A stretch of 6,440 nucleotides of DNA from an uncultured Bacilli bacterium (GTDB lineage Bacteria; Bacillota_I; Bacilli_A; RF39; UBA660), in assembly GCA_934140355.1 (NCBI GenBank), contig CAKPBH010000057.1:1-6440 (forward strand), read 5' to 3'. This document shows, one piece after another, positions 1-5,667 of the stretch (its first letter is position 1; each line of letters starts with the position of its first letter). The notes beneath the pieces were generated by a model, which worked only from the letters and a program-made list of their open reading frames with translations, did not search any database and was not told where the DNA came from. Position numbers and translations under genes: made by a program.

Positions 1-37
1 AAAAATATTCTTTTTTCATTGAAAAGAGTATTTTTTT
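1..37 (+). terminator. Intrinsic terminator of an upstream, off-window gene
   Basis: The arm at 1-17 pairs, with G-T wobbles and a small bulge, to 21-35 around a three-base loop, and the right arm runs into a T tract at 31-37. This is the usual form of a Rho-independent terminator in AT-rich Firmicutes. It most likely ends a gene just to the left of the window. A candidate promoter for the next gene overlaps it. Confidence 0.6.
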
Positions 38-47
38 ATTATATACT
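19..47 (+). promoter_or_regulatory. Sigma-A-type promoter for the prepilin gene
   Basis: TTGAAA at 19-24 and TATACT at 42-47 are separated by exactly 17 bases, a good match to the housekeeping consensus (5/6 and 5/6). The -35 box lies in the loop and right arm of the preceding terminator. Transcription would start near 53-55, leaving a leader of only about 13-15 nt with the SD AGGTGG at 58-63 close to its 5' end. The call rests on sequence match alone. Confidence 0.45.
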
Positions 48-67
48 AAAAAAAAGTAGGTGGAGTG

Positions 68-589
68 ATGAGAAAGATAAATAACAAAGGATTTACTTTA
101 GTTGAAGTTTTAGCCGTAATTGCAATTATTGCTCTATTAGGATTAATCGCTGTTCCCGGAGTATTAAATTCAATTCAAAATTCAAAAAAAAGTAGTTATA
201 ATATTATGATATCTGATATTAAAATTGCTGGAGAAACTTTATTTGAAGAAATCGAGTATAATGATACCGAACTTTATCAATATAGTGATAATGGCACTAA
301 ATTAGATACAAAAGTAACCACAGAAAAAATTAATGCTTCCGAAGAAAACTTATCCATAACTGAAATAAAAACCAATCTCCAAACCTTAGTCAGTAATGGT
401 TTTTTAAAAGGAACCCAAAAAGAAGAAAACGAAAAAAAAATACCAATACTAACCAATCCAAAAAATGATAAAAATATAGGATTTTGTAAAATATCAATTC
501 AAAAAAAAGTTAACCTTTCTACAGGAAAGACAGAATATAAAATAGAAAGTAGTGAAACTCCTGAAGATTGTCCAAAGGATTATTCCTAA
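68..589 (+). CDS. Type IV prepilin-like protein (class III signal, ComGC/pseudopilin style)
   Basis: This 173-residue protein begins with a canonical prepilin leader: a short basic segment (RKINNK), then GFTLVEVLAVIAII at residues 8-21. Prepilin peptidase would cut after Gly8, leaving Phe at mature +1 and the conserved Glu at +5, followed by a hydrophobic helix to about residue 30. The rest is hydrophilic and Lys/Glu/Asn-rich, with two cysteines at residues 140 and 168 that could form a C-terminal disulfide loop as in the D-region of many type IV pilins. Such proteins are assembled from the membrane into pili, competence pseudopili or type II secretion fibres. No assembly ATPase, platform protein or prepilin peptidase is visible, so the exact machine is unknown and no symbol is given. 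I chose ATG 68 over the in-frame GTG at 65 because the SD AGGTGG (58-63) would leave only one base before the GTG. The gene probably shares a transcript with the exporter-like gene 51 nt downstream. Confidence 0.85.
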   Translation: MRKINNKGFTLVEVLAVIAIIALLGLIAVPGVLNSIQNSKKSSYNIMISDIKIAGETLFEEIEYNDTELYQYSDNGTKLDTKVTTEKINASEENLSITEIKTNLQTLVSNGFLKGTQKEENEKKIPILTNPKNDKNIGFCKISIQKKVNLSTGKTEYKIESSETPEDCPKDYS

Positions 590-614
590 TCTACACATAA
601 ATTAAGTTAAAATA

Positions 615-633
615 ACCTATACTAACAATAGGT
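615..633 (+). promoter_or_regulatory. Inverted repeat masking the SD of the exporter-like gene
   Basis: ACCTAT at 615-620 is perfectly complementary to ATAGGT at 628-633, with a seven-base loop. The right arm contains most of the SD (AGGTG, 630-634) for the ATG at 641. In mRNA a 6-bp stem here would cover the ribosome binding site. There is no T tract, so it is not a terminator. The pairing is seen directly; any control of translation is inference, and a 6-bp stem is only modestly stable. Confidence 0.35.
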
Positions 634-640
634 GAAAAAG

Positions 641-1585
641 ATGAAAACAAAAGATAATTATACCAATATTGTGATTAAAGATGCCAAAAAAGAATTATTT
701 TATAAAATCATTACTTCGGTATTCATAAGAGGTCTTTTACTAATTATCCCAATATTCTGGAGTAATACCATCAATCATTTAAGTGAAGGAGATTATCAAA
801 AAACGTACTCTCTTATCATTGTAATTATCATTATTAGCAGTTTTTATTATATCTGGCAATACCTAAATCAAGTAAGTTGGTTTAGGTTTTATGATAAACT
901 ATACCTAGGATATACTTCTTTAATTACCAAAAATAATCATGGCAATATAGGAAAAATTACCCTAGGAGAATACACTAATGTCATGAATACCGATATTGAT
1001 ATTCTTTGTAACTTTTTAGGAAATGGAGTCGCCAGAGTCATTCAAATTTTAGAACTCGTTTTTATCTATTTTTATTTTCTATCGCAAAACGTCTATATCT
1101 TTTTAATTACTATCTTAATTTCTAGCTTAATGATTATTTTAATGATTATTTCCAGCAGTCAAATTAAAAACGAAAATATCAAACGAAAAACCTCCTTAGA
1201 CAAAAAAACCGTCATAGCGCACCAAATTTATGACAAATTAAAAGACAAGACGATAGATGAGGGAATATTCAAAAAATTTCATCAAAGTAATATCGAATAT
1301 TTAAAGTCAAATAAAAGATTTAATCTCCTTGCAGAGGCCTTAATTTATTTAGTCTTAGGTATCATTGAACTAACCAAATATGGCATTATTATCTATAGCG
1401 TTTATTTAATTAGTATTGGGAAAATGGAAGTGGGAACAATTATTTTAGTTTATACTTATTATGATAAAATTATTACCAATTTTGAAGTTTTAGGAACCAT
1501 TAGCGCCGAATATCAAAGTTTTCTGGTCTCCTTAAAAAGAATCAATAAATTAGGCGAAAACTCTTACTTAGAAAATGATAGATAG
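641..1585 (+). CDS. ABC exporter transmembrane domain without an ATPase domain
   Basis: This 314-residue protein has about six hydrophobic segments, near residues 21-41, 57-77, 128-148, 151-172, 229-256 and 264-280. This is the pattern of a type 1 ABC exporter membrane domain. GEYTNVMNTDID at 109-120 fits the first intracellular loop (GE.x..x.TD). The stretch from MEVGTI (262) to SLKRINKL (297-304) matches the last membrane helix and the 'SLKRI.L' linker that normally leads into the nucleotide-binding domain. The protein stops ten residues later, so there is no Walker A, signature or Walker B motif; complete half-transporters run to about 570-600 residues. The downstream 132 nt hold only a terminator and the typA promoter, with no ATPase remnant. 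It is therefore either a decayed half-transporter or a stand-alone membrane protein that uses an ATPase encoded elsewhere. The substrate is unknown. Start: AGGTG at 630-634 lies six bases from ATG 641, while the in-frame GTG at 632 sits inside the SD itself. Confidence 0.8.
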   Translation: MKTKDNYTNIVIKDAKKELFYKIITSVFIRGLLLIIPIFWSNTINHLSEGDYQKTYSLIIVIIIISSFYYIWQYLNQVSWFRFYDKLYLGYTSLITKNNHGNIGKITLGEYTNVMNTDIDILCNFLGNGVARVIQILELVFIYFYFLSQNVYIFLITILISSLMIILMIISSSQIKNENIKRKTSLDKKTVIAHQIYDKLKDKTIDEGIFKKFHQSNIEYLKSNKRFNLLAEALIYLVLGIIELTKYGIIIYSVYLISIGKMEVGTIILVYTYYDKIITNFEVLGTISAEYQSFLVSLKRINKLGENSYLENDR

Positions 1586-1617
1586 AAGGAAAATACTGAT
1601 TCAGTATTCTTCTTTTA
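1584..1617 (+). terminator. Intrinsic terminator after the exporter-like gene
   Basis: AATACTG at 1592-1598 pairs perfectly with CAGTATT at 1602-1608 around a three-base loop. The stem extends outward imperfectly, with wobbles and one mismatch, to about 1585 and 1616. The right side ends in a pyrimidine tract, TCTTCTTTT. It starts at the stop codon and closes the prepilin/exporter unit before the typA promoter. Confidence 0.7.
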
Positions 1618-1660
1618 TCATAAACAAATAACTAGAAGATAATTATTTCTAAAAAAAGTA

Positions 1661-1688
1661 TTCAAATCTATTGATTATATGATATAAT
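1661..1688 (+). promoter_or_regulatory. Extended -10 promoter of typA
   Basis: A perfect TATAAT at 1683-1688 is preceded by TG at 1680-1681 with one intervening base, an extended -10 element. TTCAAA at 1661-1666, 16 bases upstream, is a partial -35 match. Transcription would start near 1694-1696, giving a leader of about 23 nt that carries the SD AGAGGTG (1706-1712). Confidence 0.65.
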
Positions 1689-1717
1689 AGACAAAGTTAG
1701 AAAAAAGAGGTGTAAAA

Positions 1718-3526
1718 ATGAATATTAGAAATATTGCAATTATAGCCCATGTTGACCATGGAAAAACGACATTAGTTGACCAATTATTAAGAAAATCAGG
1801 AACTTTTCGTGAAAACGAAGAAGTAGAAACTAGGGTAATGGATTCAAATGATATCGAAAAAGAAAGAGGAATTACCATCTTAGCCAAAACAACAGCAATC
1901 CATTATAATGGATACAAAATTAACATCTTAGACACTCCAGGGCACGCCGACTTTGGTGGAGAAGTAGAAAGAATTATGAATATGGTAGATGGCGTTTTAC
2001 TAGTAGTGGATGCCTACGAAGGAACTATGCCCCAAACAAGATTTGTCCTAAAAAAAGCCTTAGAAGCAGGAGTTAAGCCAATTGTTATCATCAATAAAGT
2101 AGACAAGCCAACGGCTAGAGTTGAAAAAGTAGTAGATGAAGTGCTAGATTTATTCATCGAATTAGGTGCTGACGATGACCAATTAGAATTTAAAACAGCT
2201 TATGTTTCTGCCTTAAATGGAACGGCTAGTTTAGACCCAGATATCTCTACCCAACAAGAAAGTTATGATGATATCTTCAAATTAATTATCGATGAAATTC
2301 CAGAACCTAAAGTAGGAGCAGATAACCTTTTGCAATTCCAACCAGCCTTACTTGACTATAATGATTTTGTTGGAAGAATTGGAATCGGGAAAATTACAAG
2401 CGGCAACATCAAAGTAAACGAAATGGTCTCTTGCGTCAGATTAGATGGAAGCATCAAACAATTTAGAATTCAAAAATTATTTGGTTTTGATGGCCTAAAG
2501 AGAATTGAAATTTCCTCTGCTAGTGCTGGTGATATTGTTGCCATTGCCGGTATGCCAGATATCTCTGTTGGAGAAACTGTTTGTAATGTTGGTAAAGAGG
2601 AAGCACTACCAATTTTAAGAATAGATGAACCAACGCTAAAAATGACCTTCATGACCAATAATAGTCCTTTTGCTGGAAAAGAAGGGAAATTTGTAACCGC
2701 GAGCAAAATTGCAGATCGTCTTTTTAGAGAAACACAAAAGGATGTCAGTCTAAAAGTTGAACAATCCGGAAATGAGTCTTGGACAGTATCTGGTCGCGGC
2801 GAACTTCATCTATCCATTTTAATTGAAAATATGCGCCGTGAAGGTTTTGAACTTCAAGTATCTAAACCAGAAGTAATTATCAAAGAAATAGATGGAATAA
2901 AATGTGAACCCTATGAAGATTTACAAGTAGAAGTTCCTGAAGCAAGTGTTGGAAATGTAATTGAAGCCCTAGGAAACAGAGGGGCTAAGATGGAAAATAT
3001 GACCAATGAAAATGAATTAGTTAGACTAAACTATACCATTCCTTCAAGAGGTTTAATTGGCTTCATGACTGACTTTATGACCATGACCAAAGGATATGGG
3101 ATTATTAATCATACTTTTAAAGAATATGCACCAATTGAAAATGTAAATATTGGCGAAAGAAAACTAGGCGTTTTAGTATCGATGGAAAACGGTAAATCAA
3201 CAGCCTATAGCATTGGAAACCTAGAAGATAGAGGAATTATGTTTATTGAACCAGGTTGTGATGTCTATGAAGGAATGATTGTCGGCGAATGTAATCGAGA
3301 AAATGATTTAGCCGTAAATGTCGTAAAAGGAAAACAATTAACCAATACTCGTGCAGCAGGATCTGATCATACCGTTGTTCTAAAACGCCCACGTCAAATT
3401 ACTCTAGAATATGCCCTAGAATATATTAACATGGATGAATTAGTCGAAGTAACTCCAGAAAATATCCGTCTTCGTAAAGAAATTTTAAATACAGAATTAA
3501 GAAAAAAACGTGATAGTAAGAAATAG
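1718..3526 (+). CDS. typA: Ribosome-associated GTPase TypA/BipA
   Basis: This 602-residue protein is full length for TypA/BipA, a translational GTPase related to EF-G and LepA. It binds ribosomes and is linked to 50S subunit assembly and to growth under cold and other stress. The G domain shows every motif: P-loop AHVDHGKT (10-17), switch I ERGITI (49-54), DTPGHADF (72-79), NKVD (126-129) and SALNG (164-168). An EF-Tu-like domain II follows at roughly 200-290. Next is an EF-G III-like domain with GRGELHLSILIENMRREGF around 360-378, a domain V-like fold near 395-475, and the TypA-specific C-terminal domain ending in a Lys/Arg-rich tail. The longer C-terminal domain and the absence of EF-G domain IV separate it from EF-G and LepA. 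ATG 1718 is set by the SD AGAGGTG five bases upstream and by the conserved MNIRNIAIIAHVDHGKTT start. It has its own promoter and terminator, so it is probably monocistronic. No key residue appears missing. Confidence 0.98.
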   Translation: MNIRNIAIIAHVDHGKTTLVDQLLRKSGTFRENEEVETRVMDSNDIEKERGITILAKTTAIHYNGYKINILDTPGHADFGGEVERIMNMVDGVLLVVDAYEGTMPQTRFVLKKALEAGVKPIVIINKVDKPTARVEKVVDEVLDLFIELGADDDQLEFKTAYVSALNGTASLDPDISTQQESYDDIFKLIIDEIPEPKVGADNLLQFQPALLDYNDFVGRIGIGKITSGNIKVNEMVSCVRLDGSIKQFRIQKLFGFDGLKRIEISSASAGDIVAIAGMPDISVGETVCNVGKEEALPILRIDEPTLKMTFMTNNSPFAGKEGKFVTASKIADRLFRETQKDVSLKVEQSGNESWTVSGRGELHLSILIENMRREGFELQVSKPEVIIKEIDGIKCEPYEDLQVEVPEASVGNVIEALGNRGAKMENMTNENELVRLNYTIPSRGLIGFMTDFMTMTKGYGIINHTFKEYAPIENVNIGERKLGVLVSMENGKSTAYSIGNLEDRGIMFIEPGCDVYEGMIVGECNRENDLAVNVVKGKQLTNTRAAGSDHTVVLKRPRQITLEYALEYINMDELVEVTPENIRLRKEILNTELRKKRDSKK

Positions 3527-3570
3527 AAAAATCTTTACAAAATATTTTATAATTTTAGATTAGTAAGGAT

Positions 3571-3613
3571 AAAGAAATTCTAATGCAGTATATTAGTAAT
3601 TTCTTTTTCTTTT
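3571..3613 (+). terminator. Intrinsic terminator of typA
   Basis: AAAGAAATT (3571-3579) plus CTAAT (3580-3584) pairs with ATTAG (3592-3596) and AATTTCTTT (3598-3606), with a single bulged T at 3597 and a seven-base loop. This gives 14 pairs followed by a T-rich run to 3613. It lies 45 nt after the typA stop and is the clearest terminator in the window. Confidence 0.85.
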
Positions 3614-3640
3614 ATCAAAAAAATATGGAAGTATTTTACT

Positions 3641-3675
3641 AATTGAATGATATTATTTTGTAAATTCAATGATTT
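3641..3675 (+). repeat. Imperfect direct repeat upstream of the ezrA promoter
   Basis: AATTGAATGATAT (3641-3653) recurs as AATTCAATGATTT (3663-3675) with two mismatches, starting 22 bp later, about two helical turns. The inner ATTGAAT and ATTCAAT also form a 7-bp inverted repeat. The position, 24 bp upstream of the ezrA -10 region, would suit a protein binding site. In DNA this AT-rich, such similarity can arise by chance. Confidence 0.25.
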
Positions 3676-3698
3676 ATGATGAAACAAGATTAAAAATA

Positions 3699-3707
3699 TG
3701 ATACAAT
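3699..3707 (+). promoter_or_regulatory. Extended -10 promoter element of ezrA
   Basis: TACAAT at 3702-3707 is preceded by TG at 3699-3700 and one base, giving an extended -10 element like that of typA. No convincing -35 box lies 16-18 bases upstream, which extended -10 promoters can tolerate. The start point would be near 3714, giving a leader of about 25 nt. Confidence 0.5.
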
Positions 3708-3738
3708 ATTATTGAATACCTAAAATGGTGGTGAGGAT

Positions 3739-5439
3739 ATGGACAATATATTTGGACTTGTAATTACAACTTTTTTAATTGCCGTTATTTTATTCTTTTT
3801 GACTTTTTTTATTACCAGGAAAAAGACGGGAAAGAAATATAAAGAGTATGTGAACGAGTTAGATGTTGAAAAAAATCAATTGATTAATGTTAAAATTTTA
3901 TCAGAAATAACAAAGGTTAGAAGTTTAGTAAAAACAGATAATCTAAAACATAAGCTAGATAATTGGGATCAAACATTCCGTTACATTAAAGAAGAAATGT
4001 TACCTAAAATTACTGATCAAATTAGTGATGTCGATTTTTTAATCGATAAAAAAGATTATAAAACTGCTGTAAAAAAAATGGCGGGTATCGAAGTAGAAAT
4101 TGGTGCATTAAGAAGAAAAAGCAAGAAATTAATTGATGAAATCCAAATTATTACCAATTCAGAAGAAAGAAATAGAGCATTGATTACCAAATTAAAAGTA
4201 ACATATCGTGAATTGCAATCCAAGTTTAATCGCTGTGAAAAAGAATATGGAGAATTAACCGAGGTAATTCAGAAAGAATTTGAAAAAATTGACAATCAGT
4301 TTATTGAATTTGAAAATGCTATGGAAAATAATGATTATGTACATGTAGAAGAAATTGTAATTCAAATAGAAGAACAACTTGAAAACTTAAAAAATATCTT
4401 ACAAAATATTCCATCTAGTTTATTAATGGCAACAGTTTTAATTCCAAGGAAAGTAGAGGAAGCTAAGGTTGCTTATTCAAGAATGATTCGTGATGGATAC
4501 CCTCTCGATTATTTAAATGTGGAATATAACTTAAGTGAAATTGATAAAAAAGTCGCAAGAATTATAGAAAATCTAAAAAAACTTGAAATCAAAGATGCAG
4601 ATATTGAATTAAAAACGATATTGGAATATTTCAATTCTTTGTTTCGAGATTTTGATAAAGAAAGGGAATGTAAAGATAATTTTAAGGAAGGCTGTAAAAA
4701 GTTTCGCTATAAATTAGAAAAAGTAAACAAAGTTGTTTACGATATATATATTCAAATTGATGACATTAAAGTAACCTATGATCTAACTGAAGAAGAAATG
4801 AATCGCTTTAGCTCTTTAAATAGAAATTTAGAAGTAATTAACGAAGATTTTAAATTATTATTAGATCAGGGAAAATCAAAAACTTTTGCTTATTCTAAAT
4901 TAATGAATGAATTAGATGGATTAGGAATAAAATTATCACGTTTACAAGATGACTTAGATTATCAACTAAAATCAATTACGAGTATGCAAGATGATGAATT
5001 TAGAGCAAAAGATCAATTAAATACAATAGAAGATTTACTACACAAAGCAAAAATGAAATTAAAGGATTATAAATTACCAGTAATACCTAGTAGTTATTAC
5101 GTGGAATTAAAAGAAGCACAAGACGCTATTCGTGAAATAGTGAGGGAATTAGACAAAAAACCTATAGTAATAAAAATTTTGAATATAAGAGTAGATACAG
5201 CGAGGGATTTAGTTTTTAAGATCTATAATAAAACAAATGATATGATAAAAGTTTCCACGTTGAGTGAAAAGATGATTCTTTATGGAAATAGATATCGCAG
5301 TGTTTATCCCGAAGTAGAACAAGGGTTGGAGCAAGCAACTGCATTGTTTTATAAAGGGCAATATGAAAAATCACTAGAAAAATCAATTCAAGCGATTCAA
5401 AGTGTTGAAAAAAATCCTTTAGAAAAATTATCAAAATAA
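3739..5439 (+). CDS. ezrA: Septation ring formation regulator EzrA
   Basis: This 566-residue protein matches EzrA in length and layout. It has one N-terminal membrane helix (residues 4-25), a positive juxtamembrane stretch (RKKTGKKYK, 27-35) that predicts an outside N-terminus and cytosolic body, then a Lys/Glu-rich body of long helices with heptad-like Leu/Ile spacing to near the end. In the family, this body forms spectrin-like repeats arranged as an arc over the membrane. EzrA binds FtsZ, limits Z rings to midcell and couples them to wall synthesis. The C-terminal YGNRYRSVYP at 515-524 matches the conserved FtsZ-interaction patch. In Bacillus this patch is called QNR, and as I recall it begins with Gln where this protein has Leu514. 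The start at ATG 3739 is backed by the SD GGTGG/TGAGG (3727-3736). The gene has its own promoter and terminator. The next gene, in the same orientation, encodes another single-anchor protein with the same predicted topology. Confidence 0.94.
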   Translation: MDNIFGLVITTFLIAVILFFLTFFITRKKTGKKYKEYVNELDVEKNQLINVKILSEITKVRSLVKTDNLKHKLDNWDQTFRYIKEEMLPKITDQISDVDFLIDKKDYKTAVKKMAGIEVEIGALRRKSKKLIDEIQIITNSEERNRALITKLKVTYRELQSKFNRCEKEYGELTEVIQKEFEKIDNQFIEFENAMENNDYVHVEEIVIQIEEQLENLKNILQNIPSSLLMATVLIPRKVEEAKVAYSRMIRDGYPLDYLNVEYNLSEIDKKVARIIENLKKLEIKDADIELKTILEYFNSLFRDFDKERECKDNFKEGCKKFRYKLEKVNKVVYDIYIQIDDIKVTYDLTEEEMNRFSSLNRNLEVINEDFKLLLDQGKSKTFAYSKLMNELDGLGIKLSRLQDDLDYQLKSITSMQDDEFRAKDQLNTIEDLLHKAKMKLKDYKLPVIPSSYYVELKEAQDAIREIVRELDKKPIVIKILNIRVDTARDLVFKIYNKTNDMIKVSTLSEKMILYGNRYRSVYPEVEQGLEQATALFYKGQYEKSLEKSIQAIQSVEKNPLEKLSK

Positions 5440-5470
5440 CTTTTAAGGGAATAACTTAAAAGTTTTTCTT
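5438..5470 (+). terminator. Intrinsic terminator of ezrA, starting in its stop codon
   Basis: AACTTTTAAG (5438-5447) and CTTAAAAGTT (5455-5464) form a perfect 10-bp stem with a seven-base loop, followed by TTTCTT. The left arm uses the last two bases of the ezrA stop codon, so the gene and its terminator overlap. Confidence 0.8.
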
Positions 5471-5556
5471 ATGCAAAATACAATTAAAACTATCAAATTT
5501 AATATTTCTTTTGGAAATGATATTAATTTTGGCATCTAACATAAAAGATAATCAAA

Positions 5557-5577
5557 AAACTTTGTAACAAAAAGTTT
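5557..5577 (+). promoter_or_regulatory. Perfect inverted repeat in the leader of the repeat-protein gene
   Basis: AAACTTT (5557-5563) and AAAGTTT (5571-5577) are perfect 7-bp arms around a seven-base loop, followed at once by a run of five G. Inside it, TTTGTAACAAA (5561-5571) is itself an odd-centred palindrome. There is no T tract, so it is not a terminator. It could be an operator or an mRNA hairpin. The surrounding gap from 5471 to 5667 holds no gene that I can support. Confidence 0.3.
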
Positions 5578-5597
5578 GGGGGATTTCTATAAATAAC

Positions 5598-5626
5598 TTT
5601 ACTTTTTCTTTAATTTATGATACCCT
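5598..5626 (+). promoter_or_regulatory. Weak candidate promoter of the repeat-protein gene
   Basis: TTTACT (5598-5603) and TACCCT (5621-5626) are 17 bases apart, and TG at 5618-5619 gives an extended -10 context. The upstream ATGATA is shared with the typA and ezrA promoters, but the -10 hexamer matches at only three positions. It is the best-spaced candidate in this gap, not a strong one. Confidence 0.3.
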
Positions 5627-5667
5627 CTTAATATAGGCTAAAGAATAATAAGGGAGGAACTTATCTT

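Noticed and set aside
65..67. GTG as the start of the prepilin gene
   Set aside because: It lies one base after the SD AGGTGG; ATG at 68 has more workable spacing and leaves the normal short prepilin leader.
632..634. GTG as the start of the exporter-like gene
   Set aside because: It is part of the SD AGGTG itself; ATG 641 has six-base spacing from that SD.
1675..1887. Open frame on the - strand over the start of typA
   Set aside because: It is antisense to the conserved GTPase motifs and the typA promoter, with no supporting SD or homology that I can see.
2470..2706. Open frame on the - strand inside typA
   Set aside because: It is fully antisense to conserved TypA domain II/III coding sequence; a shadow frame.
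3534..3553. TTTACA and TATAAT just after typA as a promoter
   Set aside because: The spacing is only 8 bp, and the typA terminator hairpin follows directly, so a transcript would be terminated at once.
5216..5434. Open frame on the - strand over the ezrA 3' end
   Set aside because: It is antisense to the conserved C-terminal patch of EzrA, with no signals of its own.
68..5439. Mollicutes-type recoding of TGA to Trp
   Set aside because: Trp is encoded by TGG where I checked in the exporter-like gene, typA and ezrA, and the reading frames need no TGA read-through.
5471..5539. A 22-codon frame between ezrA and the repeat-protein gene
   Set aside because: It has no SD, starts directly after the ezrA terminator, and its AT-rich composition matches random intergenic sequence.
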